Source of the DNA: Desulfobacterales bacterium
Lineage (GTDB): Bacteria; Desulfobacterota; Desulfobacteria; Desulfobacterales; Desulfobacteraceae
Assembly: GCA_022361315.1 (NCBI GenBank)
Contig: JAKSBB010000976.1
Coordinates: 1 to 15,968, forward strand
Reading direction: 5' to 3'
DNA: 15,968 nt
Below are positions 1-7,212 of this stretch, piece after piece (within the stretch, counting starts at the first letter, position 1; every line of letters starts with the position of its first letter). Below the pieces are notes generated by a model. It made no database searches, had not been told where the DNA came from, and saw only the letters and a program-made list of their open reading frames with translations. The translations under genes and the position numbers were made by a program.

Positions 1-853
1 CGCCTACCGCAGGATCCGCAACACCTGCCGGTTCATGCTGGGCAATTTCTACGACTTCAACATGAAAACCGATGCCCGGCCGGTTGCATCCATGTCCGAA
101 CTGGACCGGTTTATCCTGCACAAGCTCCACAATGTGGTGGAAAAGGCGGTAACCGCCTATGAAAATTATGAATTCCACACCATCTACCACAGCCTGCACA
201 ACTTCTGCGTGGTGGACCTGTCCTCTTTCTATCTGGATATCATCAAGGACAGGCTCTATGCGTCCACCCCCGATGCCCCCGCACGCAGGGATGCCCAGGC
301 GGTTATGGCAATGATTCTGGATGCCCTGGTGAAAATCATGGCACCGATTCTACCGTTTACCGCAGATGAGATTTACACCCACATGCCCATGGCGGATGCC
401 CACCGCAAGGAAAGCGTTCATCTGGAAGGTATGGTGGCCCTGAACGACGACTGGGAAGATGCAGAACTTGCAGAAAAATGGGAAAAGATCCGTGCACTTC
501 GGGCAGAGGTCACCAAAGCGCTGGAGGAGGCCAGAAAGGCGAAACTCATCGGTCATCCTCTGGATGCCTCCGTGAAGATCAAGCTGCCCGAAGGGGAATT
601 GTCAGATCTGCTCGCTTCCCTGGAAATGCCGCTGCATGATGTCTTTATTGTCTCCCAGGCAGACCTTGCGGACGCCATTGACGGAGAGGTCTACGAAGGC
701 AAAGAAATCGAAGGCCTGGCCATTCTCGTATCCAAGGCCGATGGTGAAAAATGTGAACGCTGCTGGCGGTTCGACACCACCATCGGTGACGACACGGAAC
801 ACCCCACGGCCTGCCATCGCTGTGCCACTGCCCTGAAGGCCATTCTGGCATAG
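1..853 (+). CDS. ileS: Isoleucyl-tRNA synthetase, C-terminal part (5' end outside window)
   Basis: The reading frame is already open at base 2 and runs to a TAG at 851-853, so only about 283 C-terminal residues are visible; the catalytic Rossmann domain lies upstream of the window. What is seen is the helical anticodon-binding domain of class I Ile/Val/Leu synthetases (typical stretches RIRNTCRFMLGNFYDF, LDRFILHKL, then the helix around NFCVVDLSSFYLDIIKDRLY). It is followed by the C-terminal zinc-binding knuckle with two CxxC pairs (CERC and, 19 residues after the first pair, CHRC). The zinc knuckle at the extreme C-terminus is typical of bacterial IleRS and separates it from ValRS and LeuRS. 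The enzyme charges tRNA-Ile in the cytoplasm. The next gene, lspA, starts 17 bases after the stop; ileS-lspA is a very common bacterial pair and supports both calls. Confidence 0.96.
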   Translation, partial: AYRRIRNTCRFMLGNFYDFNMKTDARPVASMSELDRFILHKLHNVVEKAVTAYENYEFHTIYHSLHNFCVVDLSSFYLDIIKDRLYASTPDAPARRDAQAVMAMILDALVKIMAPILPFTADEIYTHMPMADAHRKESVHLEGMVALNDDWEDAELAEKWEKIRALRAEVTKALEEARKAKLIGHPLDASVKIKLPEGELSDLLASLEMPLHDVFIVSQADLADAIDGEVYEGKEIEGLAILVSKADGEKCERCWRFDTTIGDDTEHPTACHRCATALKAILA

Positions 854-870
854 AGACCGCCGCTGTTTTG

Positions 871-1356
871 ATGTCAAAGGAAACCATACGGCTGATGCTG
901 GTCAGCGGGGGGGTCGTCCTCGTTGACCAGATCACCAAATTTCTGATCATCCGGTATATTGCCCTGTACGATCATATTGTGGTGATAGACGGTTTTTTTA
1001 ACATCAACCACGTCTTGAACCCCGGGGGCGCGTTTGGCCTGCTGGCCAACCAGTCTCTGGGGGTACGGCGGTTTGTCTTTCTTTTCCTATCCTCACTGGT
1101 GGCATTGTTCGTGGTCTGGATGTACCGGAAAGTGGCGGAATCCCATGTCTTCCTGGCTTACGGTCTGGCCGCTATTTTCGGTGGTGCCGTGGGCAACCTT
1201 ATCGACCGGTTCCGGTTCGGTAAGGTGGTAGATTTTCTTGATTTCCACATCGGTGTCCACCACTGGCCCGCTTTTAATGTGGCGGATTCCGCCATCTGTA
1301 TCGGGATGTCTATTCTGATCTACCACGTTGTACTTAATAAACTCCCGGACATTTAA
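871..1356 (+). CDS. lspA: Lipoprotein signal peptidase (signal peptidase II)
   Basis: A 161-residue inner-membrane aspartyl protease that cuts the signal peptide from diacylglyceryl-modified prolipoproteins. Four hydrophobic segments are visible (about residues 7-25, 66-84, 92-108 and 138-156), and the length matches the family. Conserved blocks are present in order: VDQITK near residue 18, NxGGAFG near 50-56, GNLIDR at 108-113, VVDF at 119-122 and FNVADS at 135-140. By alignment with characterised LspA proteins, D121 and D139 are the catalytic aspartate dyad. I chose ATG 871; a TTG three bases upstream is also in frame but adds nothing. No good Shine-Dalgarno is visible, so translation may be coupled to ileS, whose stop is 17 bases before. 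It acts on the product of Lgt, encoded immediately downstream. Confidence 0.96.
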   Translation: MSKETIRLMLVSGGVVLVDQITKFLIIRYIALYDHIVVIDGFFNINHVLNPGGAFGLLANQSLGVRRFVFLFLSSLVALFVVWMYRKVAESHVFLAYGLAAIFGGAVGNLIDRFRFGKVVDFLDFHIGVHHWPAFNVADSAICIGMSILIYHVVLNKLPDI

Positions 1357-1411
1357 GGGGAGCCAGGCTGTTAAACCCCGGCGTTTACCCAAGTAACAAG
1401 AAGAGGACAAC

Positions 1412-2182
1412 ATGTATCCCATTCTAGTGGAGATCGGCAGCCTCAAGCTTTATACCTACGGCCTTTTTCTGGCCCTGGGTTTTATCACCGCCATCTGGTT
1501 TACCAAACGCAATGCCAGATTCTACGGCGTATCCGACCAGACCGTATCCGATCTTTTCTTTACCATTCTGGTGGCTGCCATTATCGGTGCCAGATTGCTC
1601 TATGTGGGCATTAACTTTGATGCCTACCGGAATAACCCGGTGGAGATATTTAAAATCTGGAACGGTGGACTGGTCTTTTTCGGCGGTTTTATCGCTGCAT
1701 TTTTTGCCGCATTTGCATTTTTGAAGATACAGAAAATGGAAATCTGGAAAACCGCAGATATTCTTGCACCGGGGTTGGCCCTGGGGCATGCCGTCGGCCG
1801 GTTCGGCTGTCTTTTTGCCGGATGCTGCTACGGAAAAACCTGTGACCTGCCCATTGCGGTCCGGTTCTCCCACCCCGAAAGCCTGGCTCCTCTGAATGTA
1901 CTTCTCCATCCCACACAGTTCTATATGGTAGGGACCAATTTTATTCTTTTCCTGATTCTTCTGGCCGTCCAGAAACGCAAGCGGTTTGACGGCATGGTTT
2001 TTTTGAGCTACCTCATGCTCTACTCCGCATTCCGGGCAGTGGTGGAGTATTTCCGCGGGGATTTCCGGGGGGATTTCATTTTTGAATTTCTTTCTCTATC
2101 ACAGGGAATCGGCTTGGTGGTGTCCTGTGTGGCGCTGGGATTTATGATCGTCAAAATAAGGAAGCGCCATGGCGACCGTTAA
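1412..2182 (+). CDS. lgt: Prolipoprotein diacylglyceryl transferase
   Basis: A 256-residue polytopic inner-membrane enzyme. It transfers diacylglycerol from phosphatidylglycerol to the lipobox cysteine of prolipoproteins, the step before LspA cleavage. Seen in the sequence: the N-terminal YGLFLALGF segment, at least six hydrophobic helices, the glycine/arginine signature HAVGRFG at 126-132, HPTQFY near 168, and a conserved acidic C-terminal block (VVEYFRGDFRGDF). The signature continues as CLFAGCCYG (133-141) instead of the NFxNxExxG of E. coli Lgt. I recall this Cys-rich version in other anaerobic proteobacteria and treat it as a lineage variant. A purine-rich ribosome site (AAGAGGA) precedes ATG 1412. 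The end overlaps holA by 14 bases. Confidence 0.96.
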   Translation: MYPILVEIGSLKLYTYGLFLALGFITAIWFTKRNARFYGVSDQTVSDLFFTILVAAIIGARLLYVGINFDAYRNNPVEIFKIWNGGLVFFGGFIAAFFAAFAFLKIQKMEIWKTADILAPGLALGHAVGRFGCLFAGCCYGKTCDLPIAVRFSHPESLAPLNVLLHPTQFYMVGTNFILFLILLAVQKRKRFDGMVFLSYLMLYSAFRAVVEYFRGDFRGDFIFEFLSLSQGIGLVVSCVALGFMIVKIRKRHGDR

Positions 2183-3437
2183 ACACCAGCAACTGGCCAA
2201 TGCCTTGGACGAACTTACAGGGGAAGATGCCCCACGTGTATTTCTGATCTGTGGAGAGTCATTTCTGGTCCGTTCCGCATTTGATTCCCTGTCCAGCGCC
2301 CTGCTGAAAGGATTACCCAAAGAGTTTGCCTTGGAAGGGGTGGATGGTAAAACCACGCCGGTGGGAGACATTGTCGAGCAGGTAACCACCTTTTCTTTTA
2401 TCCAGTCCAGAAAGGTCATTGCCGTAAAAGATGCCCCTTTGTTTACGGCAAAAGCCGCTGCCGGAGAGATTTCATATTCTCCAAAGGACATTGACCTGCT
2501 GGCGGATCTGGTGGAGAAAGGCATCCCGGAAAACCACATCCTGGTGATGACCACAGGGGCACCGGATAAACGAAAAAAGATTTTCAAATCCATCCAGAAA
2601 CAGGGGACGGTGATTGATTGCACCGTTGCCCAGGGGGCCAGGAAAGCCGATCTTGAAGAGCAGCGATCCGTGCTCAGGGACCTGGCCCGGAAGGTGCTGT
2701 CCGGCACCAACAAGCAGATGGATCAGGCGGCGTTCAATGCCCTGGTGGATCAGACCGGTTTCAATCCGGAACTGTTGACCCGGAACATCGAAAAGCTGCT
2801 TGCCTATACCGGTACCCGGCCGAAGATAACGGTTCAGGATATCAGTGCCGTGGTCCAGAGGGATAAAAAGGATCCCATTTTCAGTCTCACAAACGCGGTG
2901 ATGGAAAGGAACGGCAGCAAAGCCATCACCCTCTTGTCATCGCTGTTTGACGAGGGCTTTCACCCCCTTCAGATACTGAAATCCCTGGAGAATCTGGTCA
3001 GAAAAATGCTCTCCATCAAATGTTTCACTGTCAGCCTTTACAGTGACAATCAGGGCCTGCCGCCGCTGAAAACCATGCATTTCAACGGATTCAAGCAGGT
3101 GATGATGCCCAGAATCCAGGCCCACGACAAGGCCAGCCTCAAGGCAGATGAAGCGCGGGAGCTGCTGCTGACACCTGGTGACGGGGATAATTCAGGCAAG
3201 AAAAAGAAACAGAGTCCTAATGATCTTTTGCTTGCCCCCAATCCTAAAAATCCGTATCCTGTGTTTCAGAATTTCCTGAAATCAGAAAATTTTTCCCTGG
3301 ATGAACTCACCTTTGCGCTTTCGGCACTGGGGGATCTGGACTACCGTCTGAAATCTTCCGGTGCAGATGCCAAAACAGGGATAGAAAACTATATAATGAT
3401 CCTGTGCAGGAAAGGAGGATCCTTTGAGAATGCGTAA
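2169..3437 (+). CDS. holA: DNA polymerase III delta subunit
   Basis: A 422-residue clamp-loader subunit that opens the beta sliding clamp during DNA replication. The N-terminal AAA+-like fold begins with the HolA-type stretch VFLICGESFLVR at 24-35. The middle domain has the ribosome-independent hallmark order of the family: an Asn/Glu-rich lid region (TGFNPELLTRNIEKLLAYTG) and then the helical collar (ITLLSSLFDEGFHPLQILKSL...LVRKML). It is about 80 residues longer than E. coli HolA. Most of the excess is a polar Lys-rich insertion around residues 330-375 (GKKKKQSPND), before the last conserved helices (LDELTFALSALGDLDYRLKS). ATG 2169 is inside the end of lgt and preceded by AAGGAAG. The end overlaps pyk by 8-14 bases, so the three genes are translationally linked. 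Confidence 0.92.
   Translation: MATVKHQQLANALDELTGEDAPRVFLICGESFLVRSAFDSLSSALLKGLPKEFALEGVDGKTTPVGDIVEQVTTFSFIQSRKVIAVKDAPLFTAKAAAGEISYSPKDIDLLADLVEKGIPENHILVMTTGAPDKRKKIFKSIQKQGTVIDCTVAQGARKADLEEQRSVLRDLARKVLSGTNKQMDQAAFNALVDQTGFNPELLTRNIEKLLAYTGTRPKITVQDISAVVQRDKKDPIFSLTNAVMERNGSKAITLLSSLFDEGFHPLQILKSLENLVRKMLSIKCFTVSLYSDNQGLPPLKTMHFNGFKQVMMPRIQAHDKASLKADEARELLLTPGDGDNSGKKKKQSPNDLLLAPNPKNPYPVFQNFLKSENFSLDELTFALSALGDLDYRLKSSGADAKTGIENYIMILCRKGGSFENA
3413..3418 (+). promoter_or_regulatory. Strong ribosome binding site of pyk, inside holA
   Basis: A perfect AGGAGG lies within the last codons of holA. It is 5 bases before TTG 3424 and 11 bases before ATG 3430, so it does not settle the start on its own. 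The ATG gives MRKTKIVATV, the normal N-terminus of this pyruvate kinase type. It is the strongest Shine-Dalgarno seen in the ileS-SDR gene train, which suggests pyk is translated at a higher rate than its co-transcribed neighbours. Confidence 0.7.
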
Positions 3438-4848
3438 GACCAAAATTGTGGCCACGGTTTCCAACCTGAACTGTTCACCTGATTTTATCCGGCGGCTGTA
3501 TGAGGCCGGTACGAACGTGGTTCGCCTGAATACGGCCCATATGAGCCATGATGATGCCCTTGAGGTGGTCAGGAATGTACGGCAGGTATCCAAAAAGATC
3601 GGTATTCTTCTGGACACCAAGGGGCCTGAGATTCGGACCTGTGATGCAGAGGCGCCTTTGTCCGTCAAGCACGGGGACTACGTCCGCATCAAAGGGGCAC
3701 CCGGCGAAAAATCCAGCGGGGACTTGATCTGCGTATCCTACGACCGGTTTGTGAACGACGTTCCCGTGGGGTCATCTGTACTTGTGGATGACGGCTATAT
3801 CGCCCTGGCAGTGATGAAAAAGGATGAGGATTGCCTGATCTGTCATGTGGAAAACGACGGGGTGATCCATCCCCGTAAAAGTATCAACATCCCTTCGGTC
3901 CACGTAAAGCTGCCGGCCCTGAGTGAAAAGGATAAGGGGTTTATTCAATGGGCTGCGGAAAATGACCTGGATTTCATCGCCCATTCCTTTGTACGGAACC
4001 AGGAAGACGTGATTGCGGTTCAGGAAATTCTGGACAAATCCAACTCCCCCATCAAAATTATTGCCAAGATAGAGAACTCCGAAGGGGTGAAATATCTCCA
4101 CGAAATTCTTGAAAAAGCCTACGGCGTGATGATCGCCCGCGGGGATCTGTCCGTGGAAATCCCCACGGAGCAGATTCCGCTGATCCAGAAACAGATCGTT
4201 AAAACCTGTGTTGAGCTGCGGCGGCCGGTCATTGTGGCCACCCAGATGCTCCACTCCATGATTGAATCCCCAAGACCCACCCGGGCAGAGGTCTCTGACG
4301 TGGCCAATGCCTGTCTTGATCATGCCGACGCCCTGATGCTTTCCGGTGAAACTGCCAACGGCAAGTATCCCGAAGTGGCTGTGCGCACTATGGCGAAGAT
4401 CGCCGAAGAGGTGGAGGAAAAGAGAAGTTCTTTTATTGATGTCCCCTACGACATCGAGAATAAAGTCACAGCCTATTTGGCCAAGGCGGCTGTAAAGGCA
4501 GCACTTAGACTCAATACCAAAGGCATCGTCGCCGATTCCATCTCCGGGAAAAGCATCCTGGCCCTGGCAGCTTACCGGGGTGACAACCCCATCTTTGCCC
4601 AGGTTTACAGTGAGCGGGTCCTGCGCATGCTCTCATTGTCATTCGGGGTGTTTGCGGACCATATTCCTATGGAAGTGGCCCCGAATTCCGCAGAACCCAT
4701 CAAGCAGGCCATCTGCCGTCTCATCGACGAGAAGAAATTTGAAGATGACCATCTGATCATCGTTCTTGCCGGCAGTTTCGGTCCTCAACACGGGGCATCG
4801 TTTATCGAGATTTCAACCGCCGGCACCTTCAAGGCCCAATGCCGCTGA
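3430..4848 (+). CDS. pyk: Pyruvate kinase (Bacteroides-like type)
   Basis: A 472-residue glycolytic enzyme that converts phosphoenolpyruvate and ADP to pyruvate and ATP in the cytoplasm. Seen in order: TKIVAT at 4-9, substrate Arg32 and Asn34 in VRLNTAH, LLDTKGPEIRT at 60-70, the B-domain beta region at about 75-165, the catalytic lysine block IIAKIENSEG, the metal-binding MIARGDLSVEIP, and ATQMLHSMIESPRPTRAEVSDVAN, the classic pyruvate kinase signature helix. The C-terminal domain follows and ends in GASFIEISTAG. Glu67 occupies the position that in characterised enzymes predicts K+ dependence, yet the Ser that helps bind K+ (Ser76 in rabbit muscle) is Ala36 here. The same NTAH sequence occurs, from memory, in Bacteroidetes enzymes. 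TTG 3424 is an alternative start two codons upstream. The next gene starts 13 bases after the stop. Confidence 0.95.
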   Translation: MRKTKIVATVSNLNCSPDFIRRLYEAGTNVVRLNTAHMSHDDALEVVRNVRQVSKKIGILLDTKGPEIRTCDAEAPLSVKHGDYVRIKGAPGEKSSGDLICVSYDRFVNDVPVGSSVLVDDGYIALAVMKKDEDCLICHVENDGVIHPRKSINIPSVHVKLPALSEKDKGFIQWAAENDLDFIAHSFVRNQEDVIAVQEILDKSNSPIKIIAKIENSEGVKYLHEILEKAYGVMIARGDLSVEIPTEQIPLIQKQIVKTCVELRRPVIVATQMLHSMIESPRPTRAEVSDVANACLDHADALMLSGETANGKYPEVAVRTMAKIAEEVEEKRSSFIDVPYDIENKVTAYLAKAAVKAALRLNTKGIVADSISGKSILALAAYRGDNPIFAQVYSERVLRMLSLSFGVFADHIPMEVAPNSAEPIKQAICRLIDEKKFEDDHLIIVLAGSFGPQHGASFIEISTAGTFKAQCR

Positions 4849-4861
4849 TCTGTCTGTAGCC

Positions 4862-5560
4862 ATGGCCCACGCCCATAAAATTGTATCGCCGGGCCGGAAT
4901 CATACCCTGGTTTCGGAGTCCGGCGATACGCTTAACCCACCGGAAGGGTGGGATTTTCTTCCCGCCGGTGATGCAGGCATCACCCGCCGTGTCAAAGCCA
5001 AAGGCCCCACCTGGGTGGTGCAGGTGAAACGGGGCCGGCGCAAGATCTCCAAGGGAATCTGGGCGGATGCAGAATTGATCCGCCAGGCAAAAGCAGAAGT
5101 CCTTGCCAAACGGGATAGCCCCGCATATAAAAATCAATTGCAACGTGCCCGCCAACGCAGGCAGACCGAACAATCCGTCTATGAGCAGACCTTTTTCCAA
5201 CAGATAGTGGGGTATCTGGAATTTCACGACCGTTATTCGGGGCTGGCCCAAACCCTTGCCCGGCTGGTCACGGACCATGCCGTTCCGGTGGGATCCGGCA
5301 CGGTTGCCCGCACGAAACGTATCCCGGTGGAAAAACGGGCCGAGGCCGCCGTTATCGCCTGGATGCGCCACCATACCACGGCCTATGATACCATGAAAAT
5401 CCCAAGGGTCCGGGGGCGGCGCAGGGAAGTCCGGAGAATGTTGGCCAAGGCCTCCGTCGAGCTGTTATCAGCCTACCGCCTGGGTGGCGACATTGAAGAC
5501 AACTGCCCTTTAAAAGCGGCTCTCGGCGTTGAAATTAGTGACGTCAACCCTTCGATTTAA
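4862..5560 (+). CDS. DUF2293 domain protein, function unknown
   Basis: A 232-residue, strongly basic, probably cytoplasmic protein with no signal peptide or membrane segment. Residues about 126-207 (LAQTLARLVTDHAVPVGSGTVARTKRIP...AVIAWMRHHTTAYD...RRREVRRMLAKAS) match my memory of the DUF2293 family, which has no known function. The N-terminal part carries GWDFLPAGDAGITRRVKAKGPTWVVQ (29-54) and then an Arg/Lys/Gln-rich helix at 84-103. The many basic residues suggest nucleic-acid or ribosome contact, but this is only inference. I chose ATG 4862, 13 bases after the pyk stop. An in-frame TTG at 4766 would add 32 residues read out of frame through the pyk end and is unlikely. No clear Shine-Dalgarno precedes the ATG. 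Three inverted repeats lie within its first 125 bases. The SDR-like gene follows 24 bases later in the same frame. Confidence 0.8.
   Translation: MAHAHKIVSPGRNHTLVSESGDTLNPPEGWDFLPAGDAGITRRVKAKGPTWVVQVKRGRRKISKGIWADAELIRQAKAEVLAKRDSPAYKNQLQRARQRRQTEQSVYEQTFFQQIVGYLEFHDRYSGLAQTLARLVTDHAVPVGSGTVARTKRIPVEKRAEAAVIAWMRHHTTAYDTMKIPRVRGRRREVRRMLAKASVELLSAYRLGGDIEDNCPLKAALGVEISDVNPSI
4883..4984 (+). repeat. Cluster of three inverted repeats at the start of the DUF2293 gene
   Basis: Three potential hairpins follow one another shortly after the ATG at 4862. The first has perfect 10-base arms GTATCGCCGG (4883-4892) and CCGGCGATAC (4920-4929), with a 27-base loop. The second has CCCACC (4936-4941) and GGTGGG (4947-4952), with a 5-base loop. 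The third has GGTGATGC (4967-4974) and GCATCACC (4977-4984) around a 2-base centre. None is followed by a T-run, so they do not look like an intrinsic terminator. They could form mRNA structure at the pyk/DUF2293 boundary that slows translation or blocks exonucleases, or be a protein-binding palindrome, or be coincidental in coding DNA. Confidence 0.55.
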
Positions 5561-5584
5561 TTTGAATCCAAGAACGTTAAAACG

Positions 5585-7174
5585 GTGACCACCATTTATA
5601 AAGATACCATAGAAAGTGAGCAGCATGCTGCACTGGCAGCCATTACTGATTGTATTCCTGTTCTGAAAAATCTTGTGCAGCACTCAGAGCTTCTGGCACT
5701 TTTACCGGAAAAAGATCGTATTGATTTGATTTCTGTTGCGGGAAAGCTTTCCCGGCCTGATAAAAAAGAGAGGAAAAAGCGGAATAAGGATAAGAAGCGT
5801 CTAAAAAGGCAGGCGATCCTGGAAAAGGAACGCCGTATCCGTGCGGCCACAGGCATTCGCAAGGCCAGGGAAGCCCTGGTATTTGAAGCACCCCGGCAAA
5901 TTTGTTTTGACGGGCCTGAATCGGGGCCTGAACCGGAATCGGACAATGCGCAACCAGACCTTGAAACACCCCGCAATTGTTATGTGTGCAAGGCTGAATT
6001 CACCAGGGTTCACCATTTCTATGACGCCATGTGCCCGGATTGCGCACAATTTAACTATGAGAAGCGGTTTCAGACCGCTCCCCTGAACGGGCAGGTTGCC
6101 CTGATTACAGGATCCCGCCTCAAGATCGGGTACCAGGCCACCCTGATGATGCTTCGGGCCGGCGCAACGGTGATTGCCACCACCCGGTTTCCCAAGGATT
6201 CTGCCTTACGGTTCTCACGGGAAGCGGATTTTGAGGACTGGGGGCACAGGCTTCAGGTTTACGGTTTGGATCTTCGCCATACCCCCAGTGTGGAGCTGTT
6301 TTGTGACTACGTTCAAGAGACCTACCATCGCATGGATATACTGATCAACAATGCCGCCCAGACGGTTCGGCGGCCGCCTGGGTTTTATGCCCACCTCATG
6401 GAAAATGAAAGCCGTTCCCATTCACAGCTTCCAATGGATGTTCAGGATATTCTGGGGCAGCACCAGACCTGTATTTCCCAACTGGAATCCAATCCGGCCC
6501 AGGATCAGGCTCAGGGAAAAGAAAATGCCTTGCCCGCAACCTGGAACGGAACCGCCCCCGGGGTGGGGCTGCGGATGTCCGCCCAATTGTCCCAAATTCC
6601 ATATTCCTACGATCATTCTCTGGATGTACCCGCAGTGTTTCCGGCAGGGAAGCTGGATGCCGATCTTCAGCAGATGGACCTTCGTAAAACCAATTCATGG
6701 CGACTTCGGCTGGGGGAGATCCAGACCTCTGAAATGCTGGAAATCCAGCTGGTCAATTCAGTGGCACCTTTTGTCCTGTGCAACCGGATGGCTGAATTCA
6801 TGAAGCGTGATTATACCGGGCAGAAACATATTGTAAATGTCTCTGCCATGGAGGGCAAATTTTTGCGCTTCAAAAAGGGCAGCCGCCATCCCCACACCAA
6901 TATGGCAAAGGCCGCGCTCAATATGCTTACCCACACCTCTGCAGAGGATCTTTCCAAAAACGGTATTTATATGAATGCCGTGGATACGGGCTGGGTGACG
7001 GATGAAGATCCGGCAGCCCTGGCAAAGCCTAAGCAGGATACCCATGATTTTCAGCCGCCTCTGGATATTGTGGACGGGGCCGCCAGAATCTGCGACCCCT
7101 TTTTCCACGGTATTTTAACGGGCAGGCACTGGTGCGGAAAATTCCTGAAGGATTATTTCCCCATTGACTGGTAG
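5585..7174 (+). CDS. Zinc-ribbon/short-chain dehydrogenase-like fusion protein
   Basis: A 529-residue cytoplasmic protein starting at GTG 5585. Residues 1-60 are helical, and 60-100 are a very basic stretch ([16 protein letters not shown]). A four-cysteine ribbon follows (C132, C135, C150, C153). A Rossmann domain then begins at [12 protein letters not shown] (172-183), with DILINNAAQ at 251-259. Between the NNAA motif and the next conserved block lies an insertion of about 130 residues, low in conserved motifs. The fold resumes at [12 protein letters not shown] and NVSAMEGK (418-425). S420 and K442 fit the SDR serine and lysine, but the YxxxK tyrosine position is Thr438 (TNMAK). The nucleotide loop also departs from TGxxxGxG. 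It may bind NAD(P)H but use another mechanism, or be non-catalytic. The substrate is unknown. It is likely co-transcribed with the DUF2293 gene, 24 bases upstream, and it converges on the ABC-F gene. Confidence 0.85.
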   Translation: MTTIYKDTIESEQHAALAAITDCIPVLKNLVQHSELLALLPEKDRIDLISVAGKLSRPDKKERKKRNKDKKRLKRQAILEKERRIRAATGIRKAREALVFEAPRQICFDGPESGPEPESDNAQPDLETPRNCYVCKAEFTRVHHFYDAMCPDCAQFNYEKRFQTAPLNGQVALITGSRLKIGYQATLMMLRAGATVIATTRFPKDSALRFSREADFEDWGHRLQVYGLDLRHTPSVELFCDYVQETYHRMDILINNAAQTVRRPPGFYAHLMENESRSHSQLPMDVQDILGQHQTCISQLESNPAQDQAQGKENALPATWNGTAPGVGLRMSAQLSQIPYSYDHSLDVPAVFPAGKLDADLQQMDLRKTNSWRLRLGEIQTSEMLEIQLVNSVAPFVLCNRMAEFMKRDYTGQKHIVNVSAMEGKFLRFKKGSRHPHTNMAKAALNMLTHTSAEDLSKNGIYMNAVDTGWVTDEDPAALAKPKQDTHDFQPPLDIVDGAARICDPFFHGILTGRHWCGKFLKDYFPIDW

Positions 7175-7212
7175 TCCATTGTAATCCAGAGTAGATTCTA
7201 ATTTGAACCTGC

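Noticed and set aside
3772..4323. Antisense open frame of 183 codons opposite pyk
   Set aside because: Mirror of well-conserved pyruvate kinase codons, with no independent start signal or domain.
4766..4861. TTG-initiated 32-residue extension of the DUF2293 protein into pyk
   Set aside because: It overlaps 83 bases of pyk coding sequence in another frame, has no ribosome site, and its residues look like shifted pyk codons; ATG 4862 gives the family-like N-terminus.
5558..5587. Possible stop-codon readthrough fusing the DUF2293 and SDR products
   Set aside because: The two genes share a frame, but the stop is TAA with no readthrough context seen, and both proteins look complete alone.
7175..7212. 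Bidirectional terminator between the converging SDR and ABC-F genes
   Set aside because: Only a 6-base GGATTA/TAATCC pairing partly inside the SDR gene is visible, without a T-run on either strand.
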